64,000 nt of DNA from Sambucus nigra (Eukaryota > Streptophyta > Magnoliopsida > Dipsacales > Adoxaceae): assembly GCA_949130495.1 (NCBI GenBank), contig OX422219.1:268259111-268323110 (forward strand). The letters are read 5' to 3'. Under the pieces are notes generated by a model that was given only the letters and a program-made list of their open reading frames with translations, was not told where the DNA came from and made no database searches. The position numbers and the translations under genes are program-made. Below are positions 1 through 12,039 of the stretch, piece after piece (positions within the stretch are counted from its first letter, which is position 1; each line of letters opens with the position of its first letter).

Positions 1-1618
1 TCCATTTATGTCCTAATCCTCTAATGAACAATTGCAGGTCGGTGGAGATTTCCACCAAACATGGGTTTTAGCTCGGGTTTTGGCCACATGAAAATTGGAA
101 TTGTTTGGTTATCAATTCGGTTTTGCTTTTTGGCCATATTACCGTAAAGGGTCTTCACCATTAACTATTTAGTGGTTCGACCAATAAGATTGTAACTTGG
201 GTCTTTGGCTTGACATGGCCATGGTGGGTCTTAGATGTTGTATAAGGAAAATGGGAGCAGGTTAGTAAAAAAGTAAAAGCTCTCCGGCAAATTCGTATTA
301 GCAGCTCTAGACAACGCATGCATGGTGGCATTTGTTTATTGTTGGAGTTGCAGGTCTCGGCATTTGAAGAACACATGGGAGGCAGGTCTCGGTTATGGAA
401 TGAAAGTGGAAGCCATGGCAAATCTTAGTTTGAACTGTACGAAGAAGTGTAGAAGAAATTGCTGCGATTTTTTGGCGGACCTGATCAGAGCGGTCAATCG
501 GTTGCTAACCTGCGGTCAATCGGTTGCTAATCTTAGTTTTTGATTCTTCATCGTTTGACCGAACACCACCCCGTTCGAACAGTCCTCTATTTTGCTTTCA
601 GTCAAGATTTTCTTTCCTATTTCTTTTTCTTTTTCTTATTTCTTTTTTCTCTTTTCTTTTTTCTTTTTCTTTTATTAGTTAATTGCAACTTAGTATAAAT
701 AGGAGGATTTGTTTATTCGTAAAGCATCATAATATCTAGTTTTTAGTTCATTTTTCTCTTTAGTTCCTAGGGATAGACTATTTTGCGAATTTTGTGGAAA
801 ACACCCCTCTGCTTCATTTCTTGGTGGTTTAATACCCATTTAATATAAGTGGATACTATTCATTATCTCTTTCAACTTAATTAAGCTTTGTGCCCTAGTT
901 TTTCTTGTCTTATTATCAATTTCTTGCCAAGATAAATTTTTAGTGTTCATTAATTTATTGGTACTTTATTTAATTAGTGGATTTAATTAATGTCGTTCAT
1001 CATGTTTAGTGGATAGTTTAAATTAGGCTGTGTTGGATTGAACTCACCTAGGTTTATTTGGTTACTTTGCTCGTTTATTTCGAGTGGGCTGTCCTAGTTA
1101 TTACGCATAAGAGATTTAACGGGGTATATCACGTATGCTCCCTATTTACGACCTTGCGTGTATAATTTATGGGGTATTTGTTGACACCAATATCTTAGTA
1201 GGATTTTATGCGAATTTAGGGGGTGTGACAACTCTTGATTTAATTAATTAATGAAATGAGATGCAATCTTAATAACGTGTAAACCCATGTTACCATTTAT
1301 ATGAATGAACTCAAGGTGAGGGATATCTAGCGTAACCTATAGTTTTATTCTCTTTTGTTAATCTTAGTTTAATTTACCCTTGCCTAGAATAATCTTTTCT
1401 CTTAGTTATCTTTTACTTTTGTTAACATTACCTTTTATGCTTTTATTCGTAGAAGTATTAAATTAATAAATTCTAGCAACTTGTCTTTGTGAATTTTTTA
1501 TACCCGGACCCTTAAAGGAGTGTAGTCAACAATTTAGTTTTTTTATAGAGTTGGTGAGCCGAATATAATAAATGACCGGCATCGGTGACGCGACACCACG
1601 ATAAAACCCAACCTATCA
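1..1618 (+). mobile_element. Probable 5' LTR of an Athila/Tat-like element (left edge unresolved)
   Basis: AT-rich sequence with no credible gene. A TATA box lies at 694-703. A long pyrimidine-rich tract sits at 600-670. The sequence runs to ...ATCA at 1618, two bases before a primer-binding-site-like sequence. A 24-base direct repeat containing GCGGTCAATCGGTTGC occurs twice at about 490-536. I could not find the matching 3' LTR or the left LTR terminus, so the limits are inferred from the primer site and TATA box only. Short ORFs here are not gene-like. Confidence 0.45.
694..703 (+). promoter_or_regulatory. TATA box of the probable LTR
   Basis: TATAAATAGG follows an A/T- and pyrimidine-rich stretch and lies about 920 bases before the inferred LTR end. 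That is a reasonable place for an LTR promoter of a long plant gypsy LTR. Activity is inferred. Confidence 0.5.
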
Positions 1619-1620
1619 AA

Positions 1621-1638
1621 TGGCCCCGTTATCGGGGA
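1621..1638 (+). other. Primer-binding site, tRNA-Asp type (degenerate)
   Basis: TGGCCCCGTTATCGGGGA matches the usual plant tRNA-Asp primer site of Athila/Tat-type gypsy elements at 15 of 18 positions. It lies two bases after a CA dinucleotide that can end the LTR. This anchors the 5' end of the internal region. Confidence 0.6.
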
Positions 1639-1640
1639 CA

Positions 1641-3175
1641 AGTTTGTTTTAGAATTTGATTGATTTAGTATTTTCTTTCTATTTGTATTTTTGCTAACAT
1701 TTTTGTAGGACTTCTACATTTGAGCGCCAAGAACCGTTTGAATTTTTCGGCCGCGCATATCTTTGTAGAATTTTCCTTCTCGAGCCTTTATTAGGGTAAG
1801 CATGTCTTATTCCAATTCTTTCGATAATCGTAGTGACAATTCTCAAAATCCCTCCACCCTTATGACTTTTGGTCGATACTTACAAGCCCAAATAATTGTA
1901 AATTATAAAATGTCTTTGGGCGAGTATAACAAAAGTCAAATTATGGGTTATGGTAATTTTGGGAATAATTATTCCGATGTTGGGCCTTAAAATCCTTATA
2001 ATAAGAAATTTGAAATAAATAGCAATATCTTTCAAAGTTCTTATGTTAATGATTTTGATAGTAGTTCCGATGATGACTTTCAAGTGTTGCATTTTCAAGA
2101 ATCTGCGCCTCGGCCTATGACTTTTGGTGAGGGATTGCGCATACTTGAAAAATGAGAAAATTGAAAATCGTTATCGGGAAGAAAATCATTGTTGGGATCA
2201 CGAGTTGGATTTATTATTTGAATTTGATGACGATTTTTCTCTCGAGACGTTTGAAGTCGAGGAATGTTTTGAACCAAATTAGGAAGTTTTGCCTACTTTG
2301 GAACAAACCATTCTTGACTTGGCCCATGGTATAGTAGTGAATGAACGTGAGGATGAAATGGATGTAGTATCCATTTCAATGAAATGATTTATTCTTTGAT
2401 TCTCAAAGAAGAAAGTTTCATTGTGAATGATCTTATTTCCTTCTAAATTTAATCTTCAAGCGATGATAACTCAACTATTGAGATTCAATTTCTTTCATGC
2501 CCATCCTTATTCTATGCTGTCACACCGTCGCTAGTACCTGATGAGTTGGTCCAAAACCTTAAAATGTTTAACCCTTTCACCGATGAGGAGTACTTTCTCG
2601 AGTTGCTTTCTATGAAGGCATCTTTGCCTCCATGTGCACCACCTCCCATTCCAATTTTAAAATTTTTGGGAGATAATTCAATTTTTCTTGTCCCCCTTGT
2701 GTTTTTGTCACCTGTTTTATCCTAATGCCCCATCCTCCCTCAATTTTTTAAATTTGGGGATGGTTAATTTCTTCCGCCTTACAAATGCCTTCTGTTATTC
2801 AAACGAAATTCCAATTTTTTGGGAGGTAGGATGAAAGGGAGGGTCCCCCGTTGATCCTCCAAAGTCAAATCGTATTTTGGGTAGACCCTCAAAAATTTCA
2901 ACTTCTAGTGTATCTTTATTCCGAAGTTAAAATTGTAGTTGTAAATAGTTAGTTTTATTTTTCTTCTTGCTTATTATCTAGTGTAATTAGTAAAGTTTTT
3001 GTCATTTGTTTTCTCTATGCATGGTACTAACATGTTTTGTAGAAATATTGGACTTGTACTTTCACGAGATCGCTTCATTTTGGATAATATTACTCTTTTC
3101 CTCTCTTTAACTTGATTCTTAATTCACATTGAGGACAATGTCAGGTGTTAGGTTGGGGGCGTGGGATATTCTATC
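1641..3175 (+). mobile_element. Internal region of the Athila/Tat-like remnant, non-coding
   Basis: After the primer site comes AT-rich leader, then one short ORF, then non-coding sequence with scattered short coding-like pieces. Near 3127-3175 is the phrase ATTGAGGACAATGT followed by a G-rich stretch (GGTTGGGGGC). This resembles the 3' purine-rich end typical of Athila/Tat-derived elements. No pol domain is present. The internal span of only ~1.5 kb points to a non-autonomous or heavily deleted copy. Confidence 0.45.
1802..1990 (+). pseudogene. Short N-terminal ORF remnant of the Athila/Tat-like element
   Basis: A 62-codon ORF begins 164 bases after the primer site, where gag would start. 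The product is Asn/Ser-rich near its start (MSYSNSFDNRSDNSQN) and has no domain I can recognise. In the same frame after the stop the sequence stays weakly coding-like for ~160 bases (phrases such as DSSSDDDFQ), then breaks. I read it as the decayed start of an element-encoded protein. It could also be chance. Confidence 0.3.
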
Positions 3176-5508
3176 CATTCATTGGTAGATTCTTTTACTT
3201 GATTATATGTTATTTCCAAGCAAGCTTTTCTTGTAAAAAATAAAAAAATACAAAAAAGATTTTCTTTCTTTTTTCTTCTTTGTTGGGCATTTTGCCTTAG
3301 TTTTCGATGATAAATTTTATATAATTGCCCGATCCAATAGACACCTTAATTATGCATATTCTCGATTTTAGAAGTTATTAGACTTTAGTCCTCAATTATT
3401 GATATTACAAATAACTTAATGAATTAAACTTGAATCCCATGAGCACATGCATTTTTCTTGCTTTATTGATTTGGTGCAAGATTTCTTTAAGTCGGTAATC
3501 TTTTGTTGCATTGCATATACTTACACCTAGTGAGATTTGGGATTGTAATATGTGGGTTCTTCAAATACAGTTAGTATTAAGTGAGGCGTAACCTCTTATC
3601 AAGACCGATATTAACATCGTTAAGTATTAAATATTGGCAGTGGCCACATGTGAATCAGAGACAAGAGAATTCAATATTCAAACTTATATTAAATGGCATA
3701 TTGGCACAAAAGATGCATGACACGCATAATAAATAGATGGGACCAGCAGGTAGCGTGGTCAGAGGGAGAAAGAACAAGCACTCTAGGCATAATGAAGGCC
3801 AGGCAGGAACTTCAAGCTCAGTTAATGCTCAATGATGAGTGTATTAAGTGGGTGTGGGGAGTTAATGTTCTCGCGGTAGTTCTCGATTGTGGAGGAATTT
3901 GGGTAGCAATTCTAGTCTCAGAATGCTCTTTGCCCTAACTTGTTCATTTGTTGTATATATATGGGTGGCAAGGCTGCTCGATTAAGCTTGCATGCGATTG
4001 GTCTGATTGGGTTCATAAAATGCACAAGATATTGCAATAAATGTATGGGATACCATGGTTTTGGCGGTAAGCCATTCTATTGGCTCGAAGTATTGTGGGC
4101 ATTAATGAGGGACATGACATGTCAGCTTGAGGCTAACTTGAGGATGGATAAATGGTCAGGTTTGGTGAAGTAGACCTGCCATACTAAGGATAAACCCACT
4201 TAAGTGCTATATTTTTGAGTCCGTGAATGCCAAACGTTATGATGCCAGAAAGTGATTTAAACAGTGAGTCTGTTAGGTATATAGTCATATCAATCAGGCA
4301 TGTTGGTAGCTGTTACGAGGCTGCTCGACTGATAGTGGCTCGAGTGTCCTGGCATCTATTTATTGGTTAAGAGTTATTTTGGAACCAAGGTGCGAGACAG
4401 AGGTACCTCGAGGAGATTCCTTCGAACCGGTAAGACTTAAGGTGGCTCGACTATTGTGGCTCGAGTGACCATTTGTTCTGAATGAAGTTTTTGCCCAAGT
4501 GTGCCAAGAGGGTTAGTAACTGTATTCCCAACATTGCCTTGTTCTCAATCCTCCAAACCATATCCTTGCGAGGTTCCCAAGAGGAGGTTGCTCGATAGAG
4601 AATGTTAGCTCTCCCATGCCCTACTAGGCATGGTCCCTCGTGGGTATCAAACAACCTCACTCAACATACATTTATAAGATAAAATAAATGACACATTATT
4701 CTATTACTTGTTATAAACTATTGTCATCTATGTGACTTTGATATATGAATTGGATCCTTCAAACCAGGTCCGTTGGAAAATCTTCGAGGTAGATCTTATT
4801 AGCCACTTCTGTGAAGGATCTTCGAGCCACTTTTTTGAAGAGTCTTAGAGGTGGGTCCTTTGAGACACTTATGTGTATAATCTTTAAGGTGGGTCTGTAG
4901 GTTAGCTTTCCTTCTCTTTCTTCGTGAATCAATCAATCTTCTTGACTAATTTAACCTCCCTTTGGTGGGGACACCCCCTACATATGCCCCTTCATATAGA
5001 TATTTATTTATTGCATGAAGAAATATATGTACTAAATCCTTTGGTGATCTACAGTTTTTTCCTTGGGGAAAATGAAGAGGTTTATTTAAATTTCCCATAA
5101 AGCTCTTCATTCCCCAAGACAGACAAGACTCCAAGCATGTCGCATTAAATGAAATAGTTTTTTGTTCTTCTATATTGTGACACGTGGTGACCCTAGGGTG
5201 CACGTGTGTAACCAATGCCACTAATCTACACGTCAGTCCCTGAAGCGTCATCATTGCAACCTTTGATTTTCTGCAGCCGCACGTGCTTGACAACCACACA
5301 AGCTAAATAATTCATTATTATGTTTTTTAAAGCGTAACTTTTTATCTACTTTTGGGGTCCGTATAGACCCTATTAAATGGGGTATCCTCATTTTAAACAA
5401 TCACCATTGGGTTTCTATTCTCTTGTACTGAGCTTTTATGAGAGTTTTCCTTCTTCGTCTCTTTCACTCCTTCAACTTGACATTTTGTCCCCCTCTCTCT
5501 AAACTTCC
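3176..5508. other. Unassigned intergenic/decayed repeat DNA
   Basis: No convincing gene. Short ORFs occur at 3693-3938, 3940-4173 and 5299-4946 (minus) but have no recognisable motif. At 4780-4900 there is a loose repeat of phrases like TCTTCGAGCCACTT and GGTGGGTC. At 3960-4480 the phrase GGCTGCTCGA / GTGGCTCGA recurs several times. The last ~100 bases are pyrimidine-rich, consistent with the 5' untranslated region of the PMD pseudogene that follows. Confidence 0.4.
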
Positions 5509-7689
5509 ATGGCACCTATCGTTAAACGAACCCACTCCTCCAATAGAGCTTCTCCTCAGACTCAAGCGTGCCAACACCAGTGGGCGCGCTACGGCTGTGC
5601 TCCATACTTTGGAGAGAATGACCGCTTCTGGAAAATGGTGGAGAGATTCTCCTGCAAACTGGTGCCCACTGAGGACCCTAACCTGCTAATGGAGGAGGGT
5701 GAGGATGTTGAAGACTTTGCTTATATCCCCACCTCTACTGTTACTCATTTTTGCATTGAACGTGGGGATTTCCCCTATTCGAAGGTAGAGTTTGAAGCTT
5801 CCTCTGGCTCTTACGAGGGGTTAGGCCCTTGGACTGAGTATTCATTCTAGGTATTCTGTTCAGTTAGATCTTATTGGTCTGTCTTTCTCTCTCTGGCTGG
5901 GTGATCTTAACCTTGACAAAAATAACACCGCTCTCCAGTTTCTGATTTCCCGTTGGAGCCATAGGTCACACAGTTTTGTGGCCGCTTGGGGTGAGTTCAC
6001 CATCACACTGGAAGATGTTTATGAGCTTCTGGGGTTGGAAGCTGCCGGTATTGATACTTTCTTCGAAGAGGCCATCTCTAGTGATGAAAAAACTTTGAGA
6101 GCTTAACTAGAGACAGTGGTAAAGGATTGCATGGTCACTTATAATAAGTGCACCTATTCTGAAGTGATTCAGTACTTTTATTTCATTAAAGAGAAAGCTG
6201 TTATAAGGGTCCGTGAGGCAACCAAGGAGAACCCCCGAGGGAAGCAGGTGTTTGAAGCCCCGGTAGGGAAGGGATTTGATTCTAAAATCTAATTGGCAGG
6301 CTATAGTTGGGTGATTTTATCGAAAGTTTAACTTTCGGGCAAGCCCCATGACTGCCCCCGAAAGTACTTGATCAACATGGTTGTTCGGATGGCGAGTGGC
6401 GTGAACGTCCCCCTTGCTGCCATCATTCTTGGCTCATTGTACACTTGGTTGGACCGTGTGGCGATAAATTCTGCATGAAGCATCGACATGTTTGATGTAT
6501 CTAATTATGCCAACAATGCCCTTTTAACAGCTTTCCTTTATGCCCATTTTCCCGTTTATGCTCCTGCTGGCAACTACCCCGGTTCTCAGCCCATAAGGAT
6601 CCCCCGTATTTGTTGCTGGAAGAAAAAAAGCATTAAAAATACCCTTGTTTCCCTGATCGATCGATCAAAAAGGTTCTTACCTCACCCCTATGTTGGGGTG
6701 GATCAATTTTTTATAAATAAATTTTTTGATAAGGAGGAGCGCCCCATTGCTCCTATTGATGAAGCTCTTGCTAGGAATTTTCCGGAGAACAGTGTTTGAA
6801 TTTTGTTAATCCCTTATTAATTGATGTTATATACAAAGTGGTCTTATTTTTATTTTGTTTACAGCCCCCACTGTGTAGCCATTCAATTTGGTTATGATTA
6901 ATGATCCCCTTTATTGAGCAACTTCCCCGTGAAAAACCCACAAACTTTTCTTTTGCCTGTTTGAACTATCTGACTTCAGCTATCCTAAGTCTGTGTGACA
7001 GTTATCCAGCCAATCATGTGGTCTAAGAGGCTTGAGGGAAGAGATAGGCTATGTACATGAATGTTTTATGGAAAAACCAACTAGTCCATTTTCAAACCAA
7101 CATTTTGAAGGAACCCCGGTACCTTGAGGTTGAGAGATTCCCACCCACAGAGTTGGGTTTAAGAAATATCACCACCTCCTCATATGTTTTCCCTCTTAGT
7201 ACTGTCAACACCAGTGTTCCCTCCCAGTTGCCCCCAGTAGCGCCTGTGGACTAGGTAGTTGTGAAAAAGAAGAAAGCCTCTCAGAACTCCCTTCAAATCG
7301 AGGTTGCTGCCATTGTCCCTTATCCTTCGAGACCAGTTCAAAGAACTAAATCCCCGCGCATTGCCTCATCCAGGGCAATGATTAGGGATACCCGAAAGAC
7401 ACCTTTGAAAAAACTCAAAACCATCCAACAGTCTCCAGTTGACAATACCCCCGATCTTAAAGTCTCCAAAAATGTGATCTTAATGTTTGATCAGCTTCTC
7501 CAAACCTAGGAGAATTTTAGCAAAGAGTACATGTCATTTATGTCGGCCTAGATGGATTCTTGGGGATTTTCATATGCTCCTCGCATTGCTGGTAGTGGTA
7601 AGAAAAGAAAGGAGGTCAGTCCTCTTAAGCTCGTGATGGAGGAATCATCTGAATCCAGCGATGAAGAACTGCCCGAGGAGCATGCTATT

Positions 7690-7890
7690 ATTGATGGTGG
7701 TGGTGATGATGATGAAGATGAGGAGGATGAGGGGAGAGAGAAGGTAGTGCAGGAAGAAGAAGAGGAGGAGGAGGAAGTAGAAGTAGTAGAAGAAGAAAAA
7801 TAAGAAGAAGAAGAAGAAGAAGAAGAGGAAAAGGAAGAGGAAGATGAAGATGAAGAGGAAGAGGAAGAGGAAGAGGAAGAGGAAATTACA
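7690..7890 (+). repeat. GAA/GAG purine tract encoding poly-Glu
   Basis: An imperfect GAR-triplet run within the PMD pseudogene encodes long Glu/Asp stretches with one TAA stop at 7801. The opposite strand gives a spurious Phe/Leu-rich ORF. Triplet slippage is the probable cause. Confidence 0.8.
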
Positions 7891-7989
7891 TTGGTTCAGA
7901 GATGCAGGTTGAGGAGAATGGTTTCTCCTTCTAAACCCACCTCGCCTCCCCAAGATTATGAGGTTTTGGAAGATGTGTTGGAGGAAGAA

Positions 7990-8091
7990 GTAAGCCCCTC
8001 GAACCCTCTTACTCTGAATGTTTTCTTCTTCTTCTTTTCTTTTTATGCTAATACTTCCATTCTGCTCTAACCTGCCTTATCTATTTTTCAG
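7990..8091 (+). other. Intron of the PMD pseudogene
   Basis: It starts GTAAGC and ends in a pyrimidine tract plus CAG. The length of 102 bases is a multiple of three and the intron falls between codons, so the reading frame is the same on both sides. The intron has the AT/pyrimidine richness usual for plants. Confidence 0.6.
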
Positions 8092-8349
8092 GTTGATGTG
8101 CGAGGTGATACGCACGATGATGTTGTAGAAGATCATCCCTTCAAGAGAGCTGCCCCTACTACTTCACAGGTAATCTCCCATTTTCGCCCAGGGGCAGTTA
8201 TATCTGATTCTTTATTTGAGTCTAGTAGCGGCTATTCCCCTGATCCCCCTTTTTTACGAGAGCAGTCTGGCCTTAAGAGGGATGTTCTTGATGTGAGAGT
8301 TGTTGAGGATATACCCAAGTCCTCCGTGCTTGTTTCTTCATTGCCTGTG

Positions 8350-8445
8350 GTAAGTTTATTTTTCTTACTTGTTTAAGTTGTTGTTGCTCCTTCGACTTGT
8401 TATTCTAACTTGTCTCTTTATTTTTATTTTCTTCGTTCTTCGTAG
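8350..8445 (+). other. Second clean intron of the PMD pseudogene
   Basis: It starts GTAAGT, contains a T-rich tract, and ends TTCGTAG. The length of 96 bases is a multiple of three, again with frame kept on both sides (an exon ending in ...LPV, the next starting with APVH). Confidence 0.55.
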
Positions 8446-8710
8446 GCTCCTGTACATGTTCAAACTATTCCATCAATTCCACCTTCTTCGAATGACCAAG
8501 TACTTGTCACTATCTTCGGGATTTCCATCCTAAACCAGAAAGGTGCCAATCTTGCTGGAGCTGGTCAGGGGGAGGGTGGATAAAAACATGTTACTAATAT
8601 AAGGGAGGATGTGATTGCCCCACAAAGTTAACATCCTTTGGTGGCTCCTGGTCCAATTGAGGAGGAGGACGTAGTACCCGTGACTAAGTACGGTGTCATC
8701 ACCCATATAG

Positions 8711-9345
8711 AATTTGGGAATCATTATTGTATTGAAGTCTACATATTAATGGTAAATCATTGATTTATGGGAGTACTTGGAGTTAGTGCCATGGATTTTG
8801 TTTATAAACTGGTGTCGTGATATGACTTTTAATGATAATGTCGAAAATAGGTTAATGAGTGCTAGATTATGCATCTAGGAGACTTAGGGCATGGTGATGT
8901 TCCTCATGGTTTTAGAGATAACACTTGAAACGGGGTGTTAGAACCTACTATGGAATTTGCATATGCTACCTATAAGGTTTAGTATGACTCTAGTGAATGA
9001 AATCATTAGTTATTAGTCATGAGTAATGCTTGACAGTTTGCGATATGATTAAAACGGTTGTGATTTGGGATCATATAAGACATTGCTAAGAGCCGTAGAA
9101 GTGATCCATGAATTGAATTATAGAAACTATATAAGCATTGTGCTTCACTTGTGAGAGTGATCTCGAAAGCTTAGGTTAGCTACCGTGAGTTAAGATTATG
9201 AAGGCTTAGGAAAGACAGGTCGGTAATTAGTGATGCGTTCATAAGATATAACTTTTACTTGATATAGAATACGTTACAAATGGTGGAACAGGTCGCATTG
9301 GTCTTAAGCAGGGAAGCCTGGCATTTCATCTTCTCGAAGAAATTG
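8711..9345 (+). other. Non-coding retroelement-like DNA, left of the 7.2-kb insertion
   Basis: No gene is visible. Because the 7.2-kb element inserted with a clean GTTTT duplication, this stretch was once continuous with 16593-17657, which ends in a polypurine tract and LTR start. It is therefore probably the 3' non-coding interior of an old gypsy element. Whether the PMD pseudogene belongs to the same element is unknown. Confidence 0.4.
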
Positions 9346-9350
9346 GTTTT

Positions 9351-9776
9351 TGTAGGTGCGAAAAATCTCACCCGTAGGGGGGTGAGAATGCATCACCATA
9401 CAAACAAAAAAATAAATATGAGAGAGACAAAGATTTACGTGGTTCGACCGTGAATGGCCTATGTCCATGGGGCTACAGTTGTGTTTCATTATAAACTTGA
9501 GAGAGTTTTACATGAGAGTATTTCTCTAGCCTTCGACCCACTTTCACAATGGGGGATGTCCCCTTTATATAGAGTTAAGGGGTTACATTAGGGTTATAAA
9601 AATGGATGTGTCCTATCTTCGTGGAGTTTGATTTGACTCCGATACCGCTCCTCGATCTTCTAGTTTATCAAGGACTCTAGTCATCCCTATCTTGTTGGAG
9701 CATCTGTTGCTCGCCATCTTGACCGGGGTGGTCGCCACATGTCATACTATTATGTAGGCATTTTTTTGCCCCCACA
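9351..9776 (-). repeat. 3' LTR of the 7.2-kb element
   Basis: On the minus strand it begins TGTGGGGGCAAAAA and ends GCACCTACA. It is alignable by eye along its full 426 bases with the copy at 16161-16587, with scattered substitutions. Confidence 0.92.
9563..9571 (-). promoter_or_regulatory. TATA box in the 3' LTR
   Basis: TATATAAAG on the minus strand, conserved at the same place in the other LTR. Confidence 0.65.
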
Positions 9777-9790
9777 ATATCCCCAAAGGT
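9777..9790 (-). other. Polypurine tract of the 7.2-kb element
   Basis: On the minus strand the bases just before the 3' LTR read CCTTTGGGGATAT, a short G-rich tract in the expected place. Confidence 0.5.
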
Positions 9791-10170
9791 CATAGTTCAG
9801 CTGAGTTGATTCCGAGATGAGATGGGAGCTTGTCCATAATCTCTTTTAAGTGTGTGTAGTTGCCGATGTGAACTGAACTGACGTTCTTTGAGTTGTCGTT
9901 CAACTTTTAAGCCTTCTTTGGTTGACCTTCTTTCCTTTATAAGTTTTTATATGAATGCTTGGCTTGAGTTGAGAGACGTTCAATTTGGTATGGGAACCGG
10001 ACTCGAGAGTGTCGAGCTGCCAACATACCCTCATGGGATCAGGTCGAACGTAGTTCATTGCTCTGTTTTATTGCATGGCCTAATTCATGAGGCCGACCAC
10101 AGGCCTATTTAGAATTCGTTTGTTGAGGCTTTCTCGAGCGTACATCAAGTTTAGGGTATCTCCATATATT

Positions 10171-10658
10171 TTGATCTTATATGGTCCAATTGGAGAGGCC
10201 GACCACTGGCCCATGCACCGAGCCTTGCTCGGGCATGTACCTAGTCGGGGTAAGACCCCTCATTAGGTTTTTCATATGGTTCAATTGGATAGGCTGACCA
10301 TAGGCCTATGTACCGAGGCTTGCTTGAGCATGTACCTAGTCGGGGTAAGACCCTGCATTAGGTTTTTCATATGGTCCAATTGGAGAGGCCGACCACAGGC
10401 CTATGAGCTGAGCCTTACTCATCCATATACCTAGTTGGGGTAAGACCCTGTATTAGGTTTTTCATATGGTCCAATTGGAGATGCCGACCACAGGTCTACG
10501 TGCCGAGGCTTGCTTAGGCATGTCCCTAGTAGGGGTAAGACCCTGCATTAGGTTTTTCATTTGGTACAATTGGAGAGGTCGACCATAGGCCTATGCGCCG
10601 ATCCTTGCTTGGGCATGTACCTAGTCGGGGTAAGACCCTGCATTAGGTTTTTCATATT
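10171..10658. repeat. 95-bp tandem repeat, about 5 copies
   Basis: The phrase ATTAGGTTTTTCATATGG recurs at exactly 95-base steps (10265, 10360, 10455, 10550, 10645). Each unit also holds CCAATTGGAGAGGCCGACCA and TACCTAGTCGGGGTAAGACC. It lies near the 3' LTR of the minus-strand element, a usual position for tandem repeats in Tat-type elements. Confidence 0.9.
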
Positions 10659-11492
10659 TGATATGTAATCAGTGCGCTTATTGTACTTAGGCCTTTCCCG
10701 CAAGTCAATATAATACCAACTTTGTTCACATTTTTCCATTTTCTAATGCCTCGCATGTAAATATCTACATATTTTACCTTTTAGGTTATGCTGTCACACT
10801 TCCTTAGGCCTAACAGATTATGGCAAAAATTCACCTGGTTTAAGGGCCATCCACCCGTTCAGGATTTAATCGACCAACATAGTTGGCGACCAACTTGAGT
10901 TGGTTTTTTTCCTAGGGATCCCCCGTAGGGATTTTATTATTGCTAGGGCAAATCGTGAGGCCATTTGTGTTTAGAGATGACAAAGGCCTGTGGACTTACT
11001 TAATTTAATGGGAACTAGAAAGAAGGCTGTTGTCATTAAATTAAGATTAGTCGTGATCATCATTTGAAAGACTAATTTCGGTGTTAAACATGTTGGCATC
11101 CATCCTGAGTTAACCTCTTCTGTTTTGCTTTAAATGTTGCAGTGAATCTATTCACGTGTCATCATTGCCATGGAGCCCCCAATCGGGCTATAAAGATAAG
11201 ATTGCCCGACCGTCCATTGAGTTTTTTTTTATCTATGTAACCGAGATGATAAGGCGGTCATAGTCCTTCGACAGTGAGTCCCAACCATACCCATAATTAC
11301 CTCACTGTGAATATAAATCACACAAACATAAACATGGTGCTATGACCTTGGGCATATACTTAGCCTGTTGAGATTTGCCAGGGATCTCACTCACATTGCA
11401 CAACATCCACTGATAGCACGAGAGGGGTATGTTTCACATAATATCATCCATACATATATTATAATACACATATATACACTTTCCATATTCGT

Positions 11493-11493
11493 G

Positions 11494-11520
<27 letters not shown>
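11493..11520. repeat. (TA)n microsatellite
   Basis: A pure TA dinucleotide run of about 28 bases inside the 7.2-kb element. Confidence 0.9.
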
Positions 11521-11525
<5 letters not shown>

Positions 11526-12039
11526 GTTGAAGATTATCGCGTTGATCATTCGTCGAGCTAGATATAATTAAGGATTATCTTGCTCATATAGCTCCATGTA
11601 ATGTATCATTCCTCGGGGCACACTTGTTTGCTGACCATGCATGGTGATTCCAGGAGGTTGTGGAAGACTCCATATACCCCGTGCACCTAAAGAATTGATA
11701 TGAGTTCAAAGCATCTTCGTGCAGAAATGCATTGATTTGATACGGCATTCAAGAAACACCGTTCCTCTGGAGTAGATATCTTAGTGTTGATGACGCGTTA
11801 ATTCATTGGCTAGTGATCACCGATCACCATGGGTTGTTTGACGATGTTTCTTGGTACATTCAGGGTAGTCTAGTGTTATTATCAACATGTTCTATTCGTT
11901 AGCTGTGATTTTGCTTGATATGTGACTTCTTACATGTTGGATTCGTCCTTATTGATAAATATAGCTGATCGTTGCTCTCCACGCTGCTTTATGTGTTATT
12001 GGATCTTTTTTATACAGATTGCCCAACTTCTCATTCACC

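Larger units (their letters stand above)
5509..8710 (+). pseudogene. Plant mobile domain (PMD, MAIN-like) protein, broken
   Basis: PMD proteins are a plant family found both as host MAIN genes and carried by transposons. The starting ATG sits in CTTCCATGGC. The first block (5509-5847) ends in a stop, and the reading continues one base out of phase at 5852. The diagnostic part lies at ~5930-6060: a WSHRSHSF segment, then WGEFTITLEDVYELLGLE, matching the PMD core. In-frame stops follow at 6104, 6290, 6329, 6476 and 6797. The sequence resumes in another frame after a possible small intron (~6800-6864). It runs with stops at 7252, 7507, 7549 and 7801 through a Lys/Arg-rich part and a long acidic Glu tract (7690-7884). 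Two clean small introns follow at 7990 and 8350, and a further stop at 8581. With at least ten disruptions it is dead. The mobile versus host type cannot be settled here. Confidence 0.75.

Noticed and set aside
3693..4173. Two adjacent plus-strand ORFs of about 80 codons
   Set aside because: No domain, no second copy in the window and no splice or promoter context. Kept only as part of the unassigned stretch.
7645..7953. 102-codon minus-strand ORF rich in Phe and Leu
   Set aside because: It is the antisense shadow of the GAA/GAG tract in the PMD pseudogene and has no membrane-protein logic beyond the repeat.
9888..10112. Plus-strand ORF of 74 codons next to the 95-bp array
   Set aside because: It lies antisense to the element's reading direction, overlaps repeat edges and has no recognisable motif.
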